A DNA stretch of 64,000 bases, taken from the NCBI RefSeq assembly GCF_025150745.1, contig NZ_CP102282.1:2243501-2307500 (forward strand), read 5' to 3'. The notes below the pieces were generated by a model. The model saw nothing but the letters and a program-made list of their open reading frames with translations. It did not search any database and was not told the origin of the DNA. A program made the translations under genes and the position numbers. Below, in pieces: positions 36,525-45,000 of the stretch (the first letter of the stretch is position 1; each line of letters opens with the position of its first letter). This DNA is from Eubacterium ventriosum (GTDB lineage Bacteria > Bacillota > Clostridia > Lachnospirales > Lachnospiraceae).

Positions 36525-38609
36525 TTACTGAGCATCCTTAATTGAGAAGCTGATTCTTCCCATTTTATCTTTTCCAAGACACTTACATTTAACCTTGTCA
36601 CCAAGTGTAAGGTAATCTTCTACATGCTCAACTCTTTCCTTAGCAATCTTAGAAATGTGAACCATTCCTTCCTTGCCAGGAGCAAATTCGATGAAAGCAC
36701 CAAATTCTTTAATGCTTACAACTGTTCCTTCAAGAATCATTCCTTCTTCGAAATCAGTTACGATTGTCTTAATGTACTTAAGAGCCTTATCAATCATATC
36801 CTTGTCAACGCCACATACTGAAACCATTCCTTCATCAGAAATGTCAATCTTAACGCCTGTTTCTTCGATAATGGCATTGATAACCTTACCACTCTTACCT
36901 ACAACATCACCAATCTTATCAGGATTAATCTGGATTGTTTCAATCTTTGGTGCATATGCGTTAACTTCTTTACGAGGTTCAGCAATTGCTGGTTTCATAC
37001 ATGTATCCATAATGAATAATCTTGCTTCTCTTGTTCTTGCAATGGCACCTTCAACGATGTCTCTTGTAAGACCGTGAATCTTAATATCCATCTGAATAGC
37101 TGTGATACCTTCTGTTGTACCTGTTACCTTAAAGTCCATATCACCGAAGAAATCTTCAAGTCCCTGAATATCTGTAAGTAAAACATAATCATCATCTGTT
37201 TCGCCTGTAACAAGACCACATGAAATACCTGCAACCATTGACTTAATTGGAACACCTGCTGCCATTAATGACATACATGATGAACATGTACTTGCCATAG
37301 ATGTTGAACCGTTTGATTCAAATGTTTCAGAAACAGTTCTGATAGCATATGGGAACTCTTCTTCTGAAGGAAGAACCGGCATTAATGCCTTTTCTGCTAA
37401 AGCTCCGTGTCCGATTTCTCTACGTCCCGGTCCTCTTGATGGCTTTGTTTCACCAACTGAGTATGATGGGAAGTTATAATGATGCATATATCTCTTTGTC
37501 TTAACATTTTCGTCAAGTCCGTCAATCTTCTGTGCTTCTGATAATGGTGCTAAAGTACATACGTTACAAATCTGTGTCTGTCCTCTTGTAAACATAGCTG
37601 AACCGTGAACTCTAGGTACAATGTCAACTTCTGCTGCAAGTGGTCTAATCTGGTCTAATGCTCTTCCGTCAGGACGCTTGTGATCTTTAAGAATCATCTT
37701 ACGAACTGTCTTCTTCTGATACTGATAAATTGCTTCACCAAGTACTGCAAGCCATTCTTCATTGTCAGCAAAAGCTTCTTCTAACTTTTCTGTAATTTCC
37801 TTAATATTTGCTTCTCTTGTCTGCTTATCGTCTGTAAATACAGCAACTTCCATTTCTGCTGGAGGAACAATTTCCTTAATTGCTGCAAATAATTCTTCAG
37901 GAATTGCACAACTTTCATATGTGTGTTTTTCTTTTCCAACTTCTGCAACGATTTTTTCAATAAATTCAATAATTGTCTGGTTGATATCGTGTGCCATATA
38001 AATAGCTTCAATCATCTTTGCTTCAGGGATAATGTTTGCACCTGCTTCAATCATAATAACTTTCTGTTTTGTTGAAGCAACTGTAAGCTGTAAATCACCA
38101 TTGTCCCAAACTGCCTGACTTGGGTTAACAACAAATTCTCCATCTACCATACCAACCTGTGTCATTGCACATGGGCCATCAAATGGAATGTCTGAAATAC
38201 ATGTTGAAATTGCTGAACCAAGCATTGCAACTAATTCAGGTCTGCACTCAGGATCAACTGACATTACTAAGTTGTTAAGTGAAACATCATTTCTGTAATC
38301 CTTAGGGAATAAAGGTCTCATAGGACGGTCAATAACACGTGCTGTAAGAACTGAATTTTCTGATGCTTTTCCTTCTCTTTTATTAAATCCACCAGGGATT
38401 TTTCCTACTGAATACATCTTTTCTTCAAACTCTACTGAAAGTGGGAAGAAATCAACACCTTCTCTAGGCTTATCTGATGCTGTTGCTGTTGATAATACTG
38501 TTGTATCACCGTAGTGCATAAATGCTGCACCGTTAGCCTGCTTTGCTACACGTCCTACATCAACTGTAAGTGTTCTGCCTGCAAGCTCCATACTAAAACT
38601 CTTATACAT
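36525..38609 (-). CDS. pnp: Polyribonucleotide nucleotidyltransferase
   Basis: This 694-residue protein has the full PNPase layout: two RNase PH-like domains separated by an all-helical linker, then KH (IGDVVGKSGKVINAIIEETG) and S1 (GAFIEFAPGKEGMVHISKIA) domains at the C-terminus. Active-site blocks FTRGQTQ and SNGSTSMASTCSSCMSLMAAG are intact. It degrades RNA 3' to 5' with phosphate. It has its own promoter and a long structured leader, an arrangement associated with autoregulation by PNPase in other bacteria. rpsO lies upstream. Confidence 0.98.
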   Translation of the reverse strand: MYKSFSMELAGRTLTVDVGRVAKQANGAAFMHYGDTTVLSTATASDKPREGVDFFPLSVEFEEKMYSVGKIPGGFNKREGKASENSVLTARVIDRPMRPLFPKDYRNDVSLNNLVMSVDPECRPELVAMLGSAISTCISDIPFDGPCAMTQVGMVDGEFVVNPSQAVWDNGDLQLTVASTKQKVIMIEAGANIIPEAKMIEAIYMAHDINQTIIEFIEKIVAEVGKEKHTYESCAIPEELFAAIKEIVPPAEMEVAVFTDDKQTREANIKEITEKLEEAFADNEEWLAVLGEAIYQYQKKTVRKMILKDHKRPDGRALDQIRPLAAEVDIVPRVHGSAMFTRGQTQICNVCTLAPLSEAQKIDGLDENVKTKRYMHHYNFPSYSVGETKPSRGPGRREIGHGALAEKALMPVLPSEEEFPYAIRTVSETFESNGSTSMASTCSSCMSLMAAGVPIKSMVAGISCGLVTGETDDDYVLLTDIQGLEDFFGDMDFKVTGTTEGITAIQMDIKIHGLTRDIVEGAIARTREARLFIMDTCMKPAIAEPRKEVNAYAPKIETIQINPDKIGDVVGKSGKVINAIIEETGVKIDISDEGMVSVCGVDKDMIDKALKYIKTIVTDFEEGMILEGTVVSIKEFGAFIEFAPGKEGMVHISKIAKERVEHVEDYLTLGDKVKCKCLGKDKMGRISFSIKDAQ

Positions 38610-38660
38610 AACTCTCTTTCGTTACTTCCTATAGTAACTTCTCCTTTTTATTTTCTCTCT

Positions 38661-38766
38661 GCAGAAGAATCCGAAACTACTGTAAAAATCACTATGTAAC
38701 TAATAATTACAATAACTAGCTTAAATCATAATAGTCTTTACAGTGGCTTCGGCTAGGTTCTTCTGC
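38661..38766 (-). promoter_or_regulatory. pnp: Long hairpin in the pnp leader
   Basis: On the minus strand GCAGAAGAA pairs with TTCTTCTGC (9 bp), then CCGAA/TTCGG and ACTGTAAA/TTTACAGT continue the stem with small internal loops around a central AT-rich loop of about 45 nt. It lies entirely in the untranslated leader. In enterobacteria a pnp leader stem-loop is cut by RNase III and mediates autocontrol; this one is analogous in position, not necessarily in sequence. Confidence 0.75.
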
Positions 38767-38775
38767 AAAATGTGC

Positions 38776-38814
38776 ATTGCTTTCATAAAGTATATTTTCA
38801 TAAATATACGCAAT
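38776..38814 (-). promoter_or_regulatory. 5'-proximal hairpin of the pnp transcript
   Basis: ATTGC and GCAAT flank GTATATTT/AAAATATAC, forming a hairpin that would be at the very 5' end of the pnp mRNA given the promoter at 38822-38850. Confidence 0.5.
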
Positions 38815-38821
38815 CCTTTAC

Positions 38822-38850
38822 ATTATAAACAAAACAATAATAAAAAGCAA
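38822..38850 (-). promoter_or_regulatory. pnp promoter
   Basis: TTGCTT and TATAAT are spaced by 17 bp on the minus strand. The -35 element lies in the tail of a terminator hairpin, so read-through from rpsO and initiation at pnp share the same DNA. Confidence 0.65.
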
Positions 38851-38870
38851 GTACGCATAACTGTACTTGC
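38847..38870 (-). terminator. Second terminator between rpsO and pnp
   Basis: GCAAGTAC pairs perfectly with GTACTTGC around an 8-nt loop, followed by TTTTTATT on the minus strand. Confidence 0.85.
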
Positions 38871-38970
38871 CTTCATTTTTTAGTATTTTTCTATATTTTT
38901 ATTGTTTTATTTTTATCTTTTACTCTATCTTCCAAACAAAGAAAACTTCTTCTTATCCAAATAAAAGAAA

Positions 38971-39000
38971 AACAGAATATGTATTTCTACACATTCTGTT
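38971..39000 (-). terminator. Terminator after rpsO
   Basis: AACAGAAT pairs with ATTCTGTT, with partial extension ATGT/ACAT. On the minus strand the stem is followed by TTTTTCTTTT, about 40 bp past the rpsO stop. Confidence 0.82.
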
Positions 39001-39036
39001 TCTTTGTTCATAAAAACTCTCAAATAAAATTTATTA

Positions 39037-39303
39037 TTATTTACGAATTCCTAATTTTTCAATTAAAGCACGGTATTCTTCAACATCGTTTTCTTTAATG
39101 TAGTCAAGTAAACCTCTTCTCTTACCTACCATCTTAAGAAGACCTCTTCTTGAATGATGATCTTTGTGGTTTGTCTTTAAATGTTCAGTTAAATCTTTGA
39201 TTCTGTATGTTAAGATTGCAACCTGAACTGCTGGTGAACCTGTATCTGTAGGTGTCTTACCATATTCTGCTGTTAACTGAGCTTTTACTTCTTTTGAAAT
39301 CAT
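39037..39303 (-). CDS. rpsO: 30S ribosomal protein S15
   Basis: This 88-residue protein is full length, with signatures [42 protein letters not shown] and [13 protein letters not shown]15 binds the 16S central domain three-way junction early in assembly. AGGAGG precedes the ATG. It has its own promoter and a folded leader that could be an S15 operator. Confidence 0.98.
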   Translation of the reverse strand: MISKEVKAQLTAEYGKTPTDTGSPAVQVAILTYRIKDLTEHLKTNHKDHHSRRGLLKMVGKRRGLLDYIKENDVEEYRALIEKLGIRK

Positions 39304-39333
39304 TTATATTTCCTCCTAAATTTTAAAATATCC

Positions 39334-39379
39334 CCATACACTGAAGTATCGGATGGAGTATCCAAGTACTGCGTGTAGG
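39334..39379 (-). promoter_or_regulatory. Putative S15-binding leader of rpsO
   Basis: The rpsO leader can pair CCTACAC with GTGTATGG and, inside, GGAT with ATCC, leaving side loops. S15 leaders that mimic the 16S junction are known in several phyla and have different folds. I support the base-pairing only; S15 binding is inferred. Confidence 0.4.
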
Positions 39380-39395
39380 TTAAACATACTCGTTT

Positions 39396-39424
39396 ATACT
39401 AACAAAGGTAATTGCAAATGTCAA
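39396..39424 (-). promoter_or_regulatory. rpsO promoter
   Basis: TTGACA and TAGTAT are spaced by 17 bp on the minus strand, giving a leader of about 85 nt. Confidence 0.8.
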
Positions 39425-39516
39425 TAATTTTTATATGATTTTACAATATTTTTTTTGCATAAATTTTTGTATTTTTTCAAATATCAATTATTAGATATTA
39501 ATCTATTTTTCAAAAA

Positions 39517-40725
39517 TCACTCTAACACATTGCTTCTATATTCCCTATGTTCTTCCTTTACTTTTTCAAGTAAACCTTTCTCAAATGCCATTTTTTCAAT
39601 TATCCTTGCCATAACTTTTGCTCCGGTAACCATTACGTGTGTACCCTTTTCTGTCTTCATTAATTCTGCAAACTCTTTTGAATAAAGTTTTGTTTCCGAC
39701 ACTTCTGTTGCTATAACAGGATTAAACACAGGTATTATTGTATCAAGATTTCCAACATCACTGGAGCCTCTTGGTTCATCTGCTATTTCCCAGTTAAGAT
39801 TTAACTCATCCATTATATCACAAACAATTTTCTTTTCAGTATTTCCAATAAATACTTCTGCATAATCAGGATTATTCTGTGAATAATCATACTTATTATC
39901 AACAGCCATTGCACACCCTTTTGCGCATTGTTCCACTTTCTTTTTCAACTTCATAAGTCTGTTAATTGTTTTTGAACGAAGATAAACATAGGCTGTAGCC
40001 TTTTCAGGTATTACATTTGGAATTTTTCCACCATCTAATATAACTCCCTGAACATCATCGCCCTTTTCAAGACCCACACGAAGCATATCAAGTCCATGGA
40101 AAAATAATTGAACTCCGTTAAGCGCACTTACACCTTCCCACGGATTCATTGACGCGTGAGCCTGCTTTCCATAAAAATTAATAAGCATATCACTTGATGC
40201 TAATGTTCTAAAAAATGGCTGATTAACTGAGTTTGCCTGAATCACCACTGCAAACTCATAATCATCAAAAGCACCATGCTCCATCATTTTTATTTTTCCA
40301 CCACCTATTTCCTCATCAGGTGTTCCTATTAAATCTATTTGAAACGGAAAGTCCTTATATGTTTCTTCCATTGCTAATGCACAAATAATACTTGCTGCAC
40401 AACTTGCACTGTGTCCACATCCGTGACCTATATCTTCCATTGCATCATATTCACATATTATTGCAACTTTTGGAAGATTAAGCTCTGATTTTTCTTCTTT
40501 TGTTGCATAAAAAGAATATTTCATTCTAGCTCTTGGTGATACAATTTTATATCCCTGTTCCTTTAGAATATTAATAAGAAATTCGCTGGTTTTCTTTTCA
40601 TTGCCTGAAACCTCTGGATTTTCGTTCATCCGGTCAAGAATTCTCTGTCCTAACGGCTTATACTTATTTAATATTTCATCAAACCTTGTTTCTTCTAAAT
40701 TATTATTTAATTTTTTATTCTCCAT
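39517..40725 (-). CDS. M20 family amidohydrolase (AbgB/HipO-like)
   Basis: This 402-residue cytosolic metallopeptidase-fold protein has its metal and catalytic residues in CEYDAMEDIGHGCGHSAS (Asp94, His101, Cys103, His105) and IGTPDEEIGGGK. The dimerisation domain contains KQAHASMNPWEGVSALNG. It belongs to the group that cleaves N-acyl amino acids, hippurate or aminobenzoyl-glutamate. It is the last gene of the five-gene run starting at hisC. A hairpin separates it from the MFS gene, so its expression may be reduced. The substrate is not known. Confidence 0.9.
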   Translation of the reverse strand: MENKKLNNNLEETRFDEILNKYKPLGQRILDRMNENPEVSGNEKKTSEFLINILKEQGYKIVSPRARMKYSFYATKEEKSELNLPKVAIICEYDAMEDIGHGCGHSASCAASIICALAMEETYKDFPFQIDLIGTPDEEIGGGKIKMMEHGAFDDYEFAVVIQANSVNQPFFRTLASSDMLINFYGKQAHASMNPWEGVSALNGVQLFFHGLDMLRVGLEKGDDVQGVILDGGKIPNVIPEKATAYVYLRSKTINRLMKLKKKVEQCAKGCAMAVDNKYDYSQNNPDYAEVFIGNTEKKIVCDIMDELNLNWEIADEPRGSSDVGNLDTIIPVFNPVIATEVSETKLYSKEFAELMKTEKGTHVMVTGAKVMARIIEKMAFEKGLLEKVKEEHREYRSNVLE

Positions 40726-40749
40726 TTTATCCCCTCTTTATTCTAAAAC

Positions 40750-40789
40750 AAACCCGAAAGGCAGGGGCGTTCCTGCTATTCCCGGGTTT
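40750..40789 (-). terminator. Hairpin between the MFS and M20 genes
   Basis: AAACCCG/CGGGTTT outside and GCAGG/CCTGC inside make a GC-rich stem followed on the minus strand by GTTTTAG. It could be a partial terminator or processing site within the operon. Confidence 0.6.
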
Positions 40790-40803
40790 CATATTTATTT
40801 TAA

Positions 40804-42087
40804 TTATTTATTTGCCTTTCTTACAGGTTTAACATATTTTGCATAAAGGTATGAACAAATTACAACTACGATTACACAAAACGCTGCAAGTATACCAAAT
40901 ATCTGGAAGTATCCACTTGCTCCTGATGACTTATCAAGAATGTTACCAAAAATTGTGTTAAGGAACATATCAGGAAGGTAACCTACGATTGATGCAATAC
41001 CAATTGCCGTACCTGCTACTTTTACAGGAATGTTTATTTCATGCATTGTAGAGAACATTACTCCATAAAGACACATACTGAATAATCCGGGAATTAATGT
41101 TAATACTGCAATTAACATTGAAGGTGCACCTGTTCCTACTAATATAACAAGAATAATTGAAATTGCCAAGATGACTCCACCACATCTGAACCAACCAAGT
41201 GTTGATTTAAATACTTTATCTGCAAGAATGCCACCAAGAGGTGCTGCTACAAGCATTACTATGTACTGACGAAGAATTGCACAAACACCTGCTGCTGTTG
41301 TCGATAATTTTACTATGTCTGTAAGGTATGGTGTAAAGTATGATGAGCAACTATATACACCGTATACACAGAAGAATACTACTGAAATCATCCATACTGC
41401 CGGATTCTTTAGTACTGTAACTACATCTCCAAAATGGAACTTATCTTCCTCTGCTGTTGATAAATCCTTATCTGACTTTCCTTCTAAGAATATTGCTATT
41501 AAAATTGTTGCCAATAATGTAAATGCTGCCATTGAAACTACTGCCCAGAAGAAGCCTGACTTCATATTGGAATCTCCACCACCGGCATTGTAAGCCCATA
41601 AGTTTACTGCTGCAATAATTGCTGCTGTTGTACCATTTGCAGCATAATAAATTCCATACATTGTACCCTGTTCTTCTTCAGTTCCTATTATTCTTATAGC
41701 TTTAAGAATTGCTGTCCAGAATACAAATCCTGACGCAAAAGCTATAAGCAACCATATTACTAATGAAATACCATAAGCAACGCTTCCAGGTAAATCTAAC
41801 AAAATTGTTACTGCAAATGCACCTGTTAATATTGTTGCCACTGCCAACGACAACATCAGTGCTTTTTTAGGATTCATCTTATCTGCTAAAATTCCTCCTG
41901 GAATATAAAGAATTACACATCCTATTGCATACATTGTAAGTAATAAACCAGACTGTGTATCTGAAATGTGCAATACCTGAATTAGTGGGTCATAAAATAC
42001 ATATTTTAAATAGGGGAATATATAAATTGAGCCACCTGCCAAACCAAGTATTATAAGGGTTAAATACTTTTTTAAATTATTGTTCAT
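40804..42087 (-). CDS. MFS transporter
   Basis: This 427-residue protein has about 12 membrane helices. The major-facilitator loop 2-3 signature is visible as GGILADKMNPKKAL, with a related GGILADKVFKSTLG in the second half. The subfamily is unclear. It lies 70 bp after a BCCT transporter gene, so the operon encodes two different secondary transporters, perhaps one for uptake and one for product export. Confidence 0.88.
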   Translation of the reverse strand: MNNNLKKYLTLIILGLAGGSIYIFPYLKYVFYDPLIQVLHISDTQSGLLLTMYAIGCVILYIPGGILADKMNPKKALMLSLAVATILTGAFAVTILLDLPGSVAYGISLVIWLLIAFASGFVFWTAILKAIRIIGTEEEQGTMYGIYYAANGTTAAIIAAVNLWAYNAGGGDSNMKSGFFWAVVSMAAFTLLATILIAIFLEGKSDKDLSTAEEDKFHFGDVVTVLKNPAVWMISVVFFCVYGVYSCSSYFTPYLTDIVKLSTTAAGVCAILRQYIVMLVAAPLGGILADKVFKSTLGWFRCGGVILAISIILVILVGTGAPSMLIAVLTLIPGLFSMCLYGVMFSTMHEINIPVKVAGTAIGIASIVGYLPDMFLNTIFGNILDKSSGASGYFQIFGILAAFCVIVVVICSYLYAKYVKPVRKANK

Positions 42088-42157
42088 AATTTCAGTCCTT
42101 CCTTTCTTTTTGTACTCTACGTACTTTTTTATTGTGTACCTAATTTATTAAAAGATT

Positions 42158-43873
42158 TTATGCTTTCTGGCATTTCATCTTTTTAATAGTTTTCTGTTCC
42201 TGTTTTTCATCTCTTGTTGCTTTTGATTGTTTACTGTTTCCATCTGTACTTTTTGCTAATTTAATCTCTGTCTTTTCTTCTGTTTCATTTGTTTGTGTAC
42301 TTTCACCTGTGCCCTGACATACAGCTATAATTTCTTCTTTTGTCATCTTCCCAAAATCCTTTTTCATGGCTTTTATTGCCGAATATGATATTAAGAAAAC
42401 TATAAATATTAGTGGAAATCCCAGTACTATGGCAAACTTTTGTATAAGTTTTAATCCTCCAACTGTTGACAATCCGATGGCTATGGCAAATATTGCTATT
42501 GCCCAGCTAAAACGATTAAGCAAATGAGGATCTTCCTCAGAATCTAAGTTTTTAGACGTTGCCGTTCCAAGTACCATTGCTGTTGAATCTATTGTTGTTG
42601 CCAGAAATACAAAACAAAGTATTACAAGAAGTACTATCAATATTTTGCTAAAAGGTAAAGTCTGCATTATTGCAAGAACAACTCCTTCATTACCTTCTTT
42701 TTCAAGAATTGAAACTAAGTCTACAATTCCGTTTTTCTGAAGATATAATGAATATCCTCCAAGGATTCCAAGGAATGTGCAACATCCAAGACTTCCCCAA
42801 ACCATTTGTCCTAAAATAACCTGTTTTAATGTTCTTCCTCTTGAAACCTTGGCTATAAAAATTCCCATAATCGGTAAGAAAGATAACCACCATCCCCAGT
42901 AAAACATTGTCCAATCATGAACAAAATTCTGATTGCCAAATGGGTCTGTATAAAATATCATTCTTGGAAGATTCTGAAGATATAAGCCTATGCTGTTTAA
43001 TTCCATTTCAAAAATTTTTGATATAGAAACAAGCACTCCTACAACTCCAAGGAATATGAAAATTATTAGCATATTTACATCTGTTAATTTCTTTATTCCT
43101 TTTTCAAGTCCTCTGAAAACGCTCCAACCGAAAATCATAAACCATATAAGATATACAGCTATCTGTAATGATAAGCCATCCTTTATATGTAATACGCTTG
43201 AAATAAGTTTTGACATTACCGGAACTCCCAAACCTAATGAAGTGGTTATTGATGCAATAATTCCGAAAACTACTACAATGTCAATTATCTTTCCAATTAT
43301 TCCATCTTTAAATTTTTCTCCAAATATTGGAGTTAGTGTTCCTGACAATTTTACATCTCTTGTTTTTCTTACATATAACATATATCCGATTGCGGTAACT
43401 GCCGGGATATAAAAAGCCCATGCACTGAATCCCCAGTGAAACTGTCCATACATATGAGCATATTCATAAGCCTGCGTTGACATTGCCTTTATATGAAATG
43501 GTGTATTTTTTAGGTAATATATTGGCTCTGCAAATCCAAGAATTACTGTACTAGATCCTGCTCCTGATGTAAAAATCATTGCTGCCCAGCTAAACGTTGA
43601 AAATCTTGGTTTATCATCAGGATTTCCAAATTTTATGTTGCCATATTTTCCAAAATAGAGATAAAAGAAAAGTCCGAAACAAAAAACACTTACAAGTATA
43701 TACATCCAACCAAAGTGGTTTATGCAAACATTAAATGTACTTTCGATTGCAATTTTTACTGTGTTTGGTATGAAGATTAAAGCCAAAACCATTAAGACAA
43801 CAATAGCCAGACTTGTGAAATATACTTTTTTATCCATTTGTTCCAATGCTTTTCTTATCTCTAGTTTCTTCAT
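42158..43873 (-). CDS. BCCT family transporter (betaine/carnitine/choline type)
   Basis: This 571-residue protein has 12 predicted helices. The family signature is in FYWGWWLSFLPIMGIFIAKV followed by SRGRT, and the substrate-aromatic-box region is GAGSSTVILGFAEPIYY. The C-terminal 80 residues are a charged tail rich in Glu, Lys and Thr. BCCT proteins carry quaternary-amine compounds with sodium or by exchange. It is part of the operon hisC-dehydrogenase-BCCT-MFS-M20. A 21-bp gap follows the dehydrogenase. Confidence 0.93.
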   Translation of the reverse strand: MKKLEIRKALEQMDKKVYFTSLAIVVLMVLALIFIPNTVKIAIESTFNVCINHFGWMYILVSVFCFGLFFYLYFGKYGNIKFGNPDDKPRFSTFSWAAMIFTSGAGSSTVILGFAEPIYYLKNTPFHIKAMSTQAYEYAHMYGQFHWGFSAWAFYIPAVTAIGYMLYVRKTRDVKLSGTLTPIFGEKFKDGIIGKIIDIVVVFGIIASITTSLGLGVPVMSKLISSVLHIKDGLSLQIAVYLIWFMIFGWSVFRGLEKGIKKLTDVNMLIIFIFLGVVGVLVSISKIFEMELNSIGLYLQNLPRMIFYTDPFGNQNFVHDWTMFYWGWWLSFLPIMGIFIAKVSRGRTLKQVILGQMVWGSLGCCTFLGILGGYSLYLQKNGIVDLVSILEKEGNEGVVLAIMQTLPFSKILIVLLVILCFVFLATTIDSTAMVLGTATSKNLDSEEDPHLLNRFSWAIAIFAIAIGLSTVGGLKLIQKFAIVLGFPLIFIVFLISYSAIKAMKKDFGKMTKEEIIAVCQGTGESTQTNETEEKTEIKLAKSTDGNSKQSKATRDEKQEQKTIKKMKCQKA

Positions 43874-43894
43874 TGTCTTTCGTATGCCTTTCCT

Positions 43895-44905
43895 TTATTT
43901 TGCAAACTTTGTAACATCTACATCGTTAACCATTCTAAATACCTTGTCCTGCTCACCTCTTAAGATGTAACATAAGTTTTCTGCACCTATTCTCTGACAT
44001 TCATATAATGCAAAGTCTGAATAAAATGCTGTATGTGGTGTTAATACTACATCTTCACGTCCAACAAATGGACACTTTAATGTATTTTCATTAGTTTCTT
44101 CAACCAAAACATCAAGTCCTGCGCCGAAAACCTGACCATTATCTAAAGCTTCAAGCAAAGCCTCTTCGTCTATCATGCTTCCTCTTGAAACATTCACAAT
44201 AATTGGTTTCTTTTTCATCATTGCAAAGGCTTCACGGTTTAACATATTTTCATTTTCAGGTGTAAGTCTCATATGAACACTAATTACATCGGACGTTTCA
44301 AATAATTCTTCTTTGCTTACAAGTTTTACTCCTAAGCTTTCAGCTACTTCCGGTTTGCAACTTGGACTATAGGCTATAACATTCATTCCAAATCCCTGTG
44401 CTCTTCTGGCAACTGCTTTTCCGATTTTTCCTAAACCTAAAATTCCAAATGTTGAACCTTCAAGTCTAATCATTCCTGATGTTGAGTTGTAATCATATAC
44501 ATGTTTGTATTCTATTTCTCTGTCATAATGTTTTAATTTTCTTGCAACTGCAAGCATTAATGCTATTGAATGATCTGCAACTTCCTGTGTACAATATTCT
44601 CCGATAACCGCTACTGCTGTTCCCTGTTCTTGTGCTGCATCCGCATCTACGAAGTTGTAACCTGTAGCTTCAATTGAAATTCCTTTTAAATTCGGATTGC
44701 TGTTTATTATTTCTTTTGGAAACTCCAAATATGATGTAAGTATTCCATCTACATCTTTAATTGCTTCTTTAAATTTCTCATTATCACCTTCATGTACATA
44801 AAGAGAAATTTCTGTGTCTTCTCCAAGGAATTTTTTAAAAACTGATTTTTCAATTTCCAAGTCTCTGTTAAGAGGTTCTTTATAATCACAAATTGCTACT
44901 TTCAT
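43895..44905 (-). CDS. D-isomer-specific 2-hydroxyacid dehydrogenase
   Basis: This 336-residue NAD-dependent enzyme has the Rossmann motif GLGKIGKAVARRAQGFGMNV at about 150-170. Catalytic signatures are Arg in NVSRGSMIDEEALLEAL, the Glu region, and His in LTPHTAFYSD. The C-terminal-binding-protein-like lineage includes phosphoglycerate and aromatic-lactate dehydrogenases. Beside an aromatic/histidinol-phosphate-type aminotransferase it would reduce the resulting 2-oxo acid to a D-2-hydroxy acid. This is an inference from the pairing. Confidence 0.9.
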   Translation of the reverse strand: MKVAICDYKEPLNRDLEIEKSVFKKFLGEDTEISLYVHEGDNEKFKEAIKDVDGILTSYLEFPKEIINSNPNLKGISIEATGYNFVDADAAQEQGTAVAVIGEYCTQEVADHSIALMLAVARKLKHYDREIEYKHVYDYNSTSGMIRLEGSTFGILGLGKIGKAVARRAQGFGMNVIAYSPSCKPEVAESLGVKLVSKEELFETSDVISVHMRLTPENENMLNREAFAMMKKKPIIVNVSRGSMIDEEALLEALDNGQVFGAGLDVLVEETNENTLKCPFVGREDVVLTPHTAFYSDFALYECQRIGAENLCYILRGEQDKVFRMVNDVDVTKFAK

Positions 44906-45000
44906 ATTTTTCTCCTGTTTTTTGTTGATTGAATTTTTCTACGATAATTCAATTTTTAATGTAAGTCTAATTCCAATTTTCTTATGTTTAATATGGATTT

